From assembly GCA_944322725.1 (NCBI GenBank), contig CALUPU010000004.1, positions 103,050 through 167,049 of the forward strand: 64,000 nt of DNA, in the 5' to 3' direction. A model generated the notes under the pieces. That model was not told the origin of the DNA. It saw only the letters and a program-made list of their open reading frames with translations, and searched no databases. The translations under genes and the position numbers were made by a program. This document shows, in pieces, positions 52,036 through 60,302 of this stretch (position 1 is its first letter; each line of letters starts with the position of its first letter). The DNA is from Candidatus Gastranaerophilales bacterium (GTDB lineage: Bacteria > Cyanobacteriota > Vampirovibrionia > Gastranaerophilales > Gastranaerophilaceae).

Positions 52036-52893
52036 ATCGTTAACATATCTCAAAATATCAATCCCTGTATCTTCAATTTTTGTATAGTCTTGACCGATAG
52101 AGAATTTTTTATTAGAGCAAATTAAAATGATGTTTGTGATATCAATCACCCTCTCATCAATATTAAAAAATGACTTGTAATATACTCTGTCCGATTCATT
52201 GCCTTTGAACACATTTACCTGTTTAAAGCAGGTGTTATAAGTTTCGATAAGTGAATGGAAGAATGTGTTTTCTTTGTTTTGCAAGTCTGCACTGGAGCAC
52301 AAGTTCGATACAAAAAGTCCGTTTGAGGCAAGTGATTTTTTAATCAATTTAAAGTAATCATCACTTAAAAACCTGTCGTCTATACCGTCATCAGAAGCAA
52401 CATCGACGACAATGAGGTCATATTTTTTCTTATTCTCTCGGAGGTAAACAAGCCCATCTTGCAAATAGAAATTGACTTTATCAGATTTTTTAAAACCAAA
52501 ATAATCTGACGCAATGTCAAAAATATTTTCTTCAATATCAACTACATCGATTGATTCAATGTTATCAAAAAGTTTTTCCCAGTCATTGACTATTTTACCT
52601 GTGCCAAAGCCGATTAAAAGAATATTTTTTATAACAGGATTAATAAGATACGGAATAGTAAAATAATTGATATACGGCAGGTTTCCTTTGTAAAAAGGTG
52701 TATTTATAAAACCGGCTTGATAAGTATCTTTGTAGTGCAAAAAACGTCCTATTTCGTTTTCTATCACTTTTATATCGTGAAAATCAGACTGCTTTTCATA
52801 CAAAACTGTGTCATTGAAAGTTTTATTATTGATTATTTCAAGCAATTCTTCTTTTGGTTCATGTATTGCAAGGTATTCAGGTATTATTATCAT
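52021..52893 (-). CDS. spermidine synthase-like SAM-fold protein
   Basis: A 290-residue class I Rossmann protein. NILLIGFGTGKIVNDWE replaces the spermidine synthase GGGDG signature, IDVVDIEENIFDIA is the second strand, and YDLIVVDVASDDGID matches the polyamine synthase catalytic region. The C-terminal SNLCSSAD segment is also family-like. Activity on polyamines is unproven. I start at the ATG at 52893. A TTG seven codons upstream would leave only three bases to the divergent rsmA start. The two genes face apart with a 24-bp gap. Confidence 0.7.
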   Translation of the reverse strand: MIIIPEYLAIHEPKEELLEIINNKTFNDTVLYEKQSDFHDIKVIENEIGRFLHYKDTYQAGFINTPFYKGNLPYINYFTIPYLINPVIKNILLIGFGTGKIVNDWEKLFDNIESIDVVDIEENIFDIASDYFGFKKSDKVNFYLQDGLVYLRENKKKYDLIVVDVASDDGIDDRFLSDDYFKLIKKSLASNGLFVSNLCSSADLQNKENTFFHSLIETYNTCFKQVNVFKGNESDRVYYKSFFNIDERVIDITNIILICSNKKFSIGQDYTKIEDTGIDILRYVNDLQPF

Positions 52894-52917
52894 GTTTTTT
52901 ATTGTATCATACAACTT

Positions 52918-53757
52918 ATGAGTGATTATTTTTTAAGGGCAAAATTATTTAAAACTAAAAAACGCCTCGGTCAAAACTTTCTTGTGGACGAAGGCGTGAT
53001 TGAACGTATTGTTGAAGAAGTTAATCCTGACGATACAGTGCTTGAAATCGGCCCGGGTGCAGGATTTGTTACTGAAAATATTGTTAACAAAGCAAAAAAG
53101 GTCTACGCTGTTGAAATAGATGAAGACGCAATTGAAGCGCTGCAGCATATAAAAACGGATAAGTTTAAACTTATTCACAACGACATTTTAAAAACACAGC
53201 TAAAAGACCTTGAAGACACGACCTTTAAGGTAATAGCAAACATACCATATTACATTACAAGCCCTATCCTCGCACATTTGCTTGGTGAAATTGACGACTT
53301 AAACAACGATAACAGAAACAGAATAACAGAAATTGTACTTATGGTTCAGTGGGAAGTTGCACAAAGACTTGTTGCAAACGAAAAAGCACCGTCCAAACAA
53401 TACGGACTCCTCTCTATTTTGACACAATTTAACGCAGATGTAGAATTAATTCAAAAAGTTGGCAGAAAATCGTTTTATCCGGCACCAAAAGTGGATTCTG
53501 CACTTGTTAAAATTACAATAAACAAAGAGCCAAGAGTAAAAGTAGATGATTATTCGTATTTAAGACGCGTTGTAAAAGCATGCTTTGCTACACGCAGGAA
53601 AAATCTTAAAAACTCTTTGATGAATGCAGGGTTTAATAAATATGCAGTGTCAAAAACACTGGAGACTCTGCAATGGGATGAAAATGTCAGAGGCGAAACC
53701 CTCTCTATAGAAAAACTGGCGCAGCTTTCTGAGGAGTTAAAAAAGAATAATGCTTAA
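52918..53757 (+). CDS. rsmA: 16S rRNA (adenine(1518)-N6/adenine(1519)-N6)-dimethyltransferase
   Basis: KsgA: dimethylates two adenines at the 3' end of 16S rRNA late in 30S assembly. 279 residues from the ATG at 52918 (MSDYFLRAKLF). A longer frame starts at 52717, but its extra residues are the antisense of the neighbour and unlike any KsgA. Motifs are KKRLGQNFLVDE, VLEIGPGAGFVTE and the catalytic ANIPYYITSPIL, with FYPAPKVDSALVKI in the C-terminal part. No ribosome site is evident before the start. It overlaps ispE by eight bases, a common pairing. Confidence 0.95.
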   Translation: MSDYFLRAKLFKTKKRLGQNFLVDEGVIERIVEEVNPDDTVLEIGPGAGFVTENIVNKAKKVYAVEIDEDAIEALQHIKTDKFKLIHNDILKTQLKDLEDTTFKVIANIPYYITSPILAHLLGEIDDLNNDNRNRITEIVLMVQWEVAQRLVANEKAPSKQYGLLSILTQFNADVELIQKVGRKSFYPAPKVDSALVKITINKEPRVKVDDYSYLRRVVKACFATRRKNLKNSLMNAGFNKYAVSKTLETLQWDENVRGETLSIEKLAQLSEELKKNNA

Positions 53758-54589
53758 GATAAAAGTAGCAGCACCTGCAAAAATAAATCTTACACTTGAA
53801 GTTTTAGATAAAAGAGAAGACGGTTTTCACAACATAAAAAGTATTATGCAGGCAATCAGCCTCTATGATTACTTAACTTTTAATGTTGAAGATGCTGATT
53901 CAACACGAATCATATTAAGCGGAAACTGTGACAAAATACCTTATGATAACAAAAATCTTGTTTACAAAGCTATTGAAAAATTTCTTGAGAAATCAGACAT
54001 AAATAACAAAAAAATTGAAGTATTTATTGAGAAAAACATACCTGTAGAAGCCGGTCTTGCCGGCGGCAGTACAGATGCGGCAGCAGCATTTTTTGCAATG
54101 AATAAATTATTTAATAAACCTCTTTCTGATGCTCAAATTGAAGAATTGTGTGCATCTCTGGGTTCTGATTTAAACTTTTGTCTGCATGGCGGAACTTCTC
54201 TTTGTACAGGCAGGGGGGAAAATACAACAAAAATTCAAACACACGACAGCTATGTTACGCTGATAAAACCACTTGGTTTTGGTATTTCTGCTAAAGAAGC
54301 TTATGCCAAATTTGCACAGATGCAAGATAAAAGCGTACCTGATAATACAGACAAATTGTTGGAAAATTTTAATAAAAATCTTCTTTATAACAGCCTTGAA
54401 AAGGCAGTAATCAATGATTATAATGAACTTTTAGAAATAAAAGCCTCAATACCTGATTCAATGATGTCGGGTTCAGGTCCTACTTTTTTTACTCTCAAAA
54501 AGCAATCGCCAATAAAATTTGATCAAACTAAATATCTTGTAATAGAAAACCTGCATTTTATTACTGACGGAGTCAGAATTGTTAACTAA
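53750..54589 (+). CDS. ispE: 4-diphosphocytidyl-2-C-methyl-D-erythritol kinase
   Basis: GHMP kinase of the non-mevalonate isoprenoid pathway. 279 residues. APAKINLTLEVLDKREDGFH is at the start. The ATP loop is PVEAGLAGGSTDAAAAF. LGSDLNFCLHGGT holds the catalytic Asp, and MSGSGPTFFTL the C-terminal motif. The presence of IspE shows that isoprenoid precursors are made by the MEP route. Its start lies inside rsmA, with AAAGAA the only ribosome-site-like sequence, so translation is coupled. Confidence 0.96.
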   Translation: MLKIKVAAPAKINLTLEVLDKREDGFHNIKSIMQAISLYDYLTFNVEDADSTRIILSGNCDKIPYDNKNLVYKAIEKFLEKSDINNKKIEVFIEKNIPVEAGLAGGSTDAAAAFFAMNKLFNKPLSDAQIEELCASLGSDLNFCLHGGTSLCTGRGENTTKIQTHDSYVTLIKPLGFGISAKEAYAKFAQMQDKSVPDNTDKLLENFNKNLLYNSLEKAVINDYNELLEIKASIPDSMMSGSGPTFFTLKKQSPIKFDQTKYLVIENLHFITDGVRIVN

Positions 54590-54684
54590 TGTAAAATTAG
54601 AAATTTAAATTATAAAGTTTATCTGCATGAAAGCCGATATATTTTATGTAAGCTGATAGGGATAAGCCGAAAAGGAGATTTATA

Positions 54685-55008
54685 ATGCAGGTAAACAGGT
54701 TGAGTTTAAGATTACAGGATGAACTGAAACAGGCAACTAACTATAATGATAAACGCACTGAAGATGCATTGTTTGCTAATCAACAGCAGCCGCAGGTTCA
54801 AGCAAGACAACAGTCTGATTTTGCACAGAAAGACCTTTCTGATTTACCGATAACACCTGCAATAATCGGTAATTTATTGAGTTCTTTTGCTGATGAGATT
54901 ATTAGTGTCTTTGGCAAAGATGCTCCTGTTCAATCTTCTGAAACCCCGCCTGAGAATAACCCTGATGAACGTGTCACTTCTTCTTCTGGAACAAATTTTG
55001 TTGCCTGA
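54685..55008 (+). CDS. small Gln/Pro-rich hypothetical protein
   Basis: A 107-residue acidic protein. NRLSLRLQDELKQA is an N-terminal amphipathic helix. Residues 33-50 are Gln-rich, DLSDLPITPAIIGNLLSSFA is a short hydrophobic region, and the tail is disordered (SSETPPENNPDERVTSSSG). AAGGAG lies seven bases before the ATG, and a terminator follows at once, so it is a separate unit. No family recognised. Confidence 0.6.
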   Translation: MQVNRLSLRLQDELKQATNYNDKRTEDALFANQQQPQVQARQQSDFAQKDLSDLPITPAIIGNLLSSFADEIISVFGKDAPVQSSETPPENNPDERVTSSSGTNFVA

Positions 55009-55022
55009 TAAATAAAATAAGA

Positions 55023-55049
55023 AAAAAGCCCTTTTTAAAAGGGCTTTTT
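55023..55049. terminator. bidirectional terminator
   Basis: AAAAAGCCCTTTT (55023-55035) with AAAAGGGCTTTTT (55037-55049). The effective stem is about ten pairs with T-tracts on both strands. It ends the 54685 gene and the converging 55069 gene. Confidence 0.85.
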
Positions 55050-55068
55050 ATATTATTAGTCAAATTAC

Positions 55069-55431
55069 TTACATTGAGTATGTAATAAGTGCTTTTACCG
55101 AGCGAGCCGTATCTTTAACTTCTGATTTTTCTGCGCTGTTCATTGTATCTTCCAATATTTTCAAAACTTCTGTTTTGTCGTTTAATGAAAGAATTTCATT
55201 AATAGAACTCATTGCCACTCTTGCAGACAGGTCGTTGATGCCTTTACCTGCAGAAGCGATAACAACTCTTAATGATTCCGGGCAATTTTTTCTGATTAAT
55301 GCCTGAGCTGTTTTTTCTCTGATTTCATCGATTTCTGAGTTTGTACCGATTTCTTCAAGAATTTCAATTGATTTGGGGTCTTCGTGTCTGCCCAGTGCTT
55401 CGATTATATTGTCTATTCTGTTTGTTTTCAT
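55069..55431 (-). CDS. HEAT-repeat-like small protein
   Basis: A 120-residue all-helical protein. Three helix pairs of about 35 residues (DPKSIEILEEIGTN, then IREKTAQALIRKNCPESLRV, then VAMSSINEILSL) show the spacing of HEAT/PBS-lyase repeats, suggesting a protein-binding solenoid. I begin at the ATG at 55431, six bases past AGGTG. A GTG two codons upstream is the alternative. It lies eight bases after the FKG-module gene and is probably co-transcribed with it. Confidence 0.62.
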   Translation of the reverse strand: MKTNRIDNIIEALGRHEDPKSIEILEEIGTNSEIDEIREKTAQALIRKNCPESLRVVIASAGKGINDLSARVAMSSINEILSLNDKTEVLKILEDTMNSAEKSEVKDTARSVKALITYSM

Positions 55432-55439
55432 CTTCACAC

Positions 55440-55931
55440 CTACGCTTTCAAGCTTTCTTTGTATGCGGCATGTTCAATTGCAAACATAGTATGTAGGTCA
55501 TCCACAGGGCGTTTTAAAAGATTGTTAACGCTGTAGCTGTTATCAAATTTTGATGAAATAGATTCAGCAAGACCTTTGAAATCAAATGTGATTTCTGTAT
55601 TTTTTGCTTTTTCCCAAGAGTTTGCAATGTTATCTCTTATTTGTCTGCCAAAAGAAATAATCGAATTGATTCTGGAACGAAATGCTTCGTTAAATGAATT
55701 CATACCGCCAACAAATGCACTTGCTACCATTTTTGATTTGTTTGTAAGTTTTGTAAACGGTTCAAAAGGATTTGTTGAAGCTGCAGCTTCTTTTGCTTTT
55801 GTAGATTCAAAAACATCTGATGTTAATACATTGCCTTTGAAGTTGATTCCAAACGGATTCGAATGTACTTCCTGTCTTTCTTCTTTAGACATAGGCTTGA
55901 ACATTGAAAAATTTGTGTGAGAGATTTTCAT
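55440..55931 (-). CDS. hypothetical protein with N-terminal FKG module
   Basis: A 163-residue protein. The leader MKISHTNFSMFKPM continues to NPFGINFKGNV, with the FKG at residues 31-33. The rest is helical and charged (SMNDEAFRSR-like composition; AFRSRINSIISFGRQIRDNI and LLKRPVDDLHTMFAIEH are visible helices). A second FKG (TFDFKGLAES) occurs near residue 118. No enzymatic motif. It is upstream of and probably in operon with the HEAT-like gene. Function unknown. Confidence 0.65.
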   Translation of the reverse strand: MKISHTNFSMFKPMSKEERQEVHSNPFGINFKGNVLTSDVFESTKAKEAAASTNPFEPFTKLTNKSKMVASAFVGGMNSFNEAFRSRINSIISFGRQIRDNIANSWEKAKNTEITFDFKGLAESISSKFDNSYSVNNLLKRPVDDLHTMFAIEHAAYKESLKA

Positions 55932-56069
55932 CTTAATCTTGCCTTCCTTATTTACTTGATACTCATATTTCTAATTTTGAATACCTTTCTAAAGTACCAT
56001 CATAAGGAATGTGTATAATCATCTTTATGGAGGATTTATTGCTTGTTTCTCTATAACTTTAGTATAAAT

Positions 56070-56792
56070 CTAGCCTGCGCTCAAACCCGCACAAAGACTG
56101 ATTGATTGACCTGTCATGCCTTTGGCATCTTCTGAAACCATGTATTTAACAAGGTTTGCAATCTCCTCCGGACAGATGAATCTTCTTTGCGGAATCATAT
56201 CCAATTCTTCTTCATAGGTAAAATCACTGTCATTGACTGCATTTTGAGCAAGTTCTGTCTCTACCCAGCCGGGATTAATTGTATTTACGGTAATATTATA
56301 CTGAGCGAGTTCCAGAGCAAGCGATTTTGAAAGACCTGTTAATGCCGATTTCGTCATAGAATACAGGGAAGCATTTGCTTCTCCGACTATTCCGCTTATA
56401 GAACCAATGTTGACAATTCTTCCCCATTTTTGCTGTTTCATATAAGGTACTGCCAGTTTTATAAGTTTGTACGGAGTTTCGATGTTTAGTTTGATGAGTT
56501 TTTCTATGTCTTTGTCTGATGTCTTTTCTACAGGTGAGTAAACATAATCTCCTGCATTATTTATCAATATGTCAAAATTATAAGACATAAGCTTTTTAAG
56601 ACAGGAATCATCTGTTAAATCACATATTTCATATCCTGAAGCATTTATCTCAAGTGCTGTTTTTGCAAGTAATTCTTTATTTCTTGCACAGATAATGACA
56701 TTGTAGCCTTCAGAAGAAAGTATTTTTGCAATACTTTTGCCTATACCTTTTGATGCGCCTGTTACAAGTACTTTTTTATTAGCTTTATTCAT
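56070..56792 (-). CDS. short-chain dehydrogenase/reductase (FabG-like)
   Basis: A 240-residue SDR oxidoreductase. Cofactor motif VTGASKGIGKSIA at the start and INNAGDYVYS near residue 80. The catalytic Ser is in NIGSISGIVG and Tyr/Lys in ASLYSMTKSALTG, with INPGWVETEL after. Classical SDRs of this length include 3-oxoacyl-ACP reductases, but with no fatty acid genes beside it the substrate is open. It overlaps the start of the upstream tandem-repeat gene's stop by eight bases, so both are one transcript. Confidence 0.9.
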   Translation of the reverse strand: MNKANKKVLVTGASKGIGKSIAKILSSEGYNVIICARNKELLAKTALEINASGYEICDLTDDSCLKKLMSYNFDILINNAGDYVYSPVEKTSDKDIEKLIKLNIETPYKLIKLAVPYMKQQKWGRIVNIGSISGIVGEANASLYSMTKSALTGLSKSLALELAQYNITVNTINPGWVETELAQNAVNDSDFTYEEELDMIPQRRFICPEEIANLVKYMVSEDAKGMTGQSISLCAGLSAG

Positions 56793-57117
56793 TGTGTTCT
56801 GCCAGAATTTGTACTATAGATTCCATTAACAGAGATATTATTTCTTTTCTCTGCTCGGAGTCAAGATTTTTTATAATTTCTATTGCCGAGTGAAGTGATA
56901 TGTTTTTGTCATACCATCTTCTGTACTCTACAATTTTATTATCGCTAAGCTGTGAAATTTCGCCGTCTTTATTTGTTTTGATTTCGCTCAGTATAATCTG
57001 AATGAGGTCCTGTGCAATTTCGTCTCGAATATCTTCTGAGAGGTTTTCAATAAAAGCCATTAAACGGCTCAAGTCAGGATCTTTGTCATACCAGCGTACA
57101 TAGTTCATAACATACAT
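56785..57117 (-). CDS. small protein with two tandem RWYDK repeats
   Basis: A 110-residue helical protein made of two copies of one unit. VRWYDKDPDLSRLMAFIENL, then EIAQDLIQIILSEI, is repeated as RRWYDKNISLHSAIEIIKNL, then EIISLLMESIVQIL. The shared order is RWYDK, a short linker, and two amphipathic helices. No catalytic residues stand out, so a small binding or scaffold protein is likely. An ATG three codons downstream (57108) is an alternative start. No clear ribosome site is visible for either. In operon with the SDR gene. Confidence 0.62.
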   Translation of the reverse strand: MYVMNYVRWYDKDPDLSRLMAFIENLSEDIRDEIAQDLIQIILSEIKTNKDGEISQLSDNKIVEYRRWYDKNISLHSAIEIIKNLDSEQRKEIISLLMESIVQILAEHNE

Positions 57118-57153
57118 AAAATAGCATATTTTTTAAGCAGGGTAAAGAACAAA

Positions 57154-58335
57154 TTAGGCAATCAGCCATTTTCTTACTTCATCTGCTACATATGCAAATG
57201 TCGGCAAAACTCCGAGATTTTTTGGTTCAAAGGATTTTGACTTTGAATAAACAAGCAAAGGCACCTGCTCACGTGTGTGGTCAGTGCCCGGAACTGTCGG
57301 ATCACAGCCATGGTCTGCTGTGATAAAGAGTATGTCATCTTCTGTCATTTTATCCATAATTTTAGGTAAAAATTCATCGATTTCTTCTATTGCTTTTCCG
57401 TATCCTTTCCAGTCGTTTCTATGCCCGAAAAGCATATCCGTATCAACGAGGTTTGTAAAAATCAACTCAGATTTTGGAGGTTCTTTTGTTTGAGCAATTT
57501 GTATTTTATCAAGTTCAAGGCTGCCTTCTACAGCTTTGAGCGTCAACTCCAGACCTTCTTTGTTAGAGCCTGTGTGAATTGCATGAGATACACCTGATTT
57601 TACGTAAATATCTTCAATTTTGCCGATACCGACAACTCTGCCGCTATTTTTGAGAATTTCATTTAATACAGTAGGTTTTGGAGGTTCTACAGAGTAGTCT
57701 CTTCTGTCTTTTGAAATTCTGGTCGGTTTTCCGTCTATAATATGGTAAGGGCGCGCAATTACACGGGATACATTGTGCTCTCCTACCAGTATTTCACGTG
57801 CGATTCTGCACATTCTGTATAACTCTTCTAAAGGAATCACATCAACATCAACAGCAATTTGAAAAACGCTGTCAGCAGAGGTGTAAACAATCGGAAATTT
57901 TGTTTTATGATGTTCTTCGTTTAAATCTTCAATAATTTTTGTGCCGGAAGCGGGATAGTTGCCAAGGATTCCGCCGCAGCCGGTTTTTTCTATAAACTTG
58001 TCAATAACATCAGCAGGAAATCCGTCAGGGTAAACTCTAAAAGGTTCTTCCAGCACAAGCCCTGCAATTTCCCAGTGTCCTGTTGTTGTGTCTTTGCCTT
58101 TTGAAACTTCTTTCATTATGCCGTATTGGGCGATTGTCTCTTTTTCCGGCGCCGCTCCCATAACATTGCCGAGATTTCCTATACCCATTTTTTGCATGGT
58201 AGGAATATTTAGTCCTCCGTTTGCTTTTGCAACATTACAAAGTGTGTTGCATTCGGGGATGTCCTTGTAGTCTGCGCAGTCAGGCATTGCTCCGCATCCC
58301 ATTGAATCTATAACTAAAATTATTGCTCGTTTCAT
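57154..58335 (-). CDS. deoB: phosphopentomutase
   Basis: Interconverts ribose/deoxyribose 1- and 5-phosphates in nucleoside salvage. 393 residues of the alkaline phosphatase superfamily. The first metal and nucleophile region is ILVIDSMGCGAMPDC, DTTTGHWEIAG is near residue 85, and the C-terminal metal ligands are in FITADHGCDPTVPGTDHTRE. HAIHTGSNKE is also DeoB-like. The gene is full length. No other deo gene is close. The 36-base gap to the downstream small gene may still allow read-through. Confidence 0.96.
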   Translation of the reverse strand: MKRAIILVIDSMGCGAMPDCADYKDIPECNTLCNVAKANGGLNIPTMQKMGIGNLGNVMGAAPEKETIAQYGIMKEVSKGKDTTTGHWEIAGLVLEEPFRVYPDGFPADVIDKFIEKTGCGGILGNYPASGTKIIEDLNEEHHKTKFPIVYTSADSVFQIAVDVDVIPLEELYRMCRIAREILVGEHNVSRVIARPYHIIDGKPTRISKDRRDYSVEPPKPTVLNEILKNSGRVVGIGKIEDIYVKSGVSHAIHTGSNKEGLELTLKAVEGSLELDKIQIAQTKEPPKSELIFTNLVDTDMLFGHRNDWKGYGKAIEEIDEFLPKIMDKMTEDDILFITADHGCDPTVPGTDHTREQVPLLVYSKSKSFEPKNLGVLPTFAYVADEVRKWLIA

Positions 58336-58465
58336 GATTTTTTCCTTTTAGGCATTTTACAATGCTATTATACATTATACGAGCAAGTTGTGCATTGGTT
58401 TTAATTTTTAGATGAGGATATATAAGGCTGGGTTTGTAATAATGGAGTTATAGAGAGTTTTGACA

Positions 58466-58747
58466 CTATATCAAGCCTTTTCGTGATTTTATGTAATCAG
58501 TAAGTGCAGCTATACCTGTGGTTAGTATTAATCCAATAATTGCAAATTTGAATGGCTGCGGTCTTTTAAGCCTTCTTGCAAGTGCAAATTTACGACCCGC
58601 TTTATTCGCAACCGGAGAAGCATCTCTGGGGATATATGCAACACCGACACCTGCAGCTGCTCCTATAATACCTGCTGTAGTATATTTAATAATTCGTTTT
58701 TTAAAATCTTTAACTGGTTGTGATGCAGTATTAATCGGGTTAATCAT
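58466..58747 (-). CDS. small membrane protein downstream of the beta-helix/AAA+ gene
   Basis: A 93-residue basic protein (MINPINTASQPVKDFKKRII) with two hydrophobic segments, YTTAGIIGAAAGVGVAYIP and FAIIGLILTTGIAALTDYI, separated by a basic loop. I choose the ATG at 58747, five bases past TTGGAG, because the ATG at 58780 lies further inside the upstream gene. The start overlaps the end of the AAA+ gene by eight bases, so the two are translationally coupled and the small protein may anchor or regulate the ATPase. Confidence 0.68.
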   Translation of the reverse strand: MINPINTASQPVKDFKKRIIKYTTAGIIGAAAGVGVAYIPRDASPVANKAGRKFALARRLKRPQPFKFAIIGLILTTGIAALTDYIKSRKGLI

Positions 58748-60224
58748 AGTTAGACTCCAATTTGTTTTTGTAATATTCAATTTCTGATTGTGTTAAAGAT
58801 GCTCTGGTTAAAGAAATGGCTTTTAATATATGTTCTGTAGAAATAGGTTTTCTTTCTTTTAGAGCAAAACGCGCCGCTTCATCTACAATACAATTGATGT
58901 CTGATGAAATATAATTTTCTGTTTTTTTACTTATCAATTTATAATCAATATCTTTGTCTGTCAATCTGTTAGACAATTCCATTTTAAATATTTCTTCACG
59001 TGTTTTTTCATCAGGTACACCAACATAAATTCTTTTATCCAGCCTGCCAGACCGCCTAATAGCAGAATCAATATTTTGTGGTTCATTTGAAGCACAAATA
59101 ATAAAAATATTCTTGTCTTTACAATTGTTCATTAAGGTAAGAAGTTCAGTAACTCTTTCGCTAATTTCGTGATTGTCTCCATATAATGAATCACGTTGTG
59201 GAGCAAGTGTTTCTATTTCATCAAGAAAAACTATAGAAGGTGCGTGTCGTTCTGCTTCATTGAATTTATTCCGTAGATTTTTTATTGTTGCATTTTGATA
59301 GTAAGAAGAAATATCGCTCAATTTCACCTCAACAAAATATCTTCCTGCTTCTTCCGCAAGAGCATTTGCAATATATGTCTTACCGCAGCCGGGCGGTCCA
59401 TATAAAAGGCAGCCGTTTATCGGTTTTAAGCCGTATTGCTTGTAAAGTTCCGGCTTAGTAAGAGGCTCTATTACGGACGTATAGAGTGTTTCTTTCAGGT
59501 CAGTCATGCCGGCGACTTTGGCAAAGCCTTTAGGTTTTGTAATAACTGCAGTATCTCCGTTATCTAAAATTTGATAAATTTTGCCGTTTATTACCTGATT
59601 ACTTTTCAACACAGGGATTTTACCTGTATCAGGATCTTTTTTGAGATATACTTTACCTTCTTCACCTATAAATTCAATTTTGCCGGTGACAGAAGCATTA
59701 CCCATCAACGTTACTGATGCTTTATCTTCCGTTGCTTTAATATTGCCGATTACTGCTTTATCTTTTGCAGTCAAGGAACCTGATAAGTCAATATTTTTTA
59801 CTACTGCTTTATTTTTTATTAAAGCTGTATTTGTTTTCAGATTTTCTATTTCCGGGCTACAATCTCCCAAAATAATTTTTTCACATTCTAAATTTTTAAT
59901 CTTGGCATATCCATAAACCAGAGCTTCTTTTGCCTTGCCGCTTTCAACGTAATTGTGCCCATTTAATGTAACTATGTTTGTATCAAAAGAACCAGCTCTT
60001 GCATTATGTGTAAATGAGATATATGATGCGTTTTCAATTTTTTGAATAAAAGAATTTCCATGTAAATCAATATGTGCACCTGCCGTTTTGCCTTTAAAAT
60101 ATTTTACCTTAGCATTATCTTTTAAAATTGCTGAAACACATTCTAATGTATCTATATTTACATTATCAATTGCATTTACAAATTCATATTTCCCTTCAAC
60201 TTTATCTTTTATGTGTGTATTCAC
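58740..60224 (-). CDS. AAA+ ATPase with N-terminal beta-helix-like repeats
   Basis: A 494-residue fusion. Residues 1-190 are short beta repeats rich in Asn, Lys and Val (KAKEALVYGYAKIKNLE, SLTAKDKAVIGNIKATED, SVTLMGNASVTGKIEFIG), resembling bactofilin or other polymer-forming beta-helices. Residues 235-490 are an AAA+ module of the FtsH/Cdc48 class: Walker A LLYGPPGCGKTYIA, Walker B IVFLDEIETLAP, sensor ICASNEPQNIDSAI, and arginine finger region RRSGRLDKRIYV. All ATPase residues look intact. It may act on a filament or on membrane partners through its coupled downstream gene. It is divergent from ychF across 78 bp. Confidence 0.82.
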   Translation of the reverse strand: MNTHIKDKVEGKYEFVNAIDNVNIDTLECVSAILKDNAKVKYFKGKTAGAHIDLHGNSFIQKIENASYISFTHNARAGSFDTNIVTLNGHNYVESGKAKEALVYGYAKIKNLECEKIILGDCSPEIENLKTNTALIKNKAVVKNIDLSGSLTAKDKAVIGNIKATEDKASVTLMGNASVTGKIEFIGEEGKVYLKKDPDTGKIPVLKSNQVINGKIYQILDNGDTAVITKPKGFAKVAGMTDLKETLYTSVIEPLTKPELYKQYGLKPINGCLLYGPPGCGKTYIANALAEEAGRYFVEVKLSDISSYYQNATIKNLRNKFNEAERHAPSIVFLDEIETLAPQRDSLYGDNHEISERVTELLTLMNNCKDKNIFIICASNEPQNIDSAIRRSGRLDKRIYVGVPDEKTREEIFKMELSNRLTDKDIDYKLISKKTENYISSDINCIVDEAARFALKERKPISTEHILKAISLTRASLTQSEIEYYKNKLESNYD

Positions 60225-60302
60225 AATAACATAACATCATTGTAAAACCCGTGTGTTTTTCGTAGGATTAGAATAAGAATTACACAAAAAGAGGACATAA
60301 AA

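Noticed and set aside
52717..52917. N-terminal extension of rsmA
   Set aside because: The extra residues are antisense to the divergent gene and unlike KsgA. MSDYFLRAKLFKTKKRLGQNF is the normal beginning.
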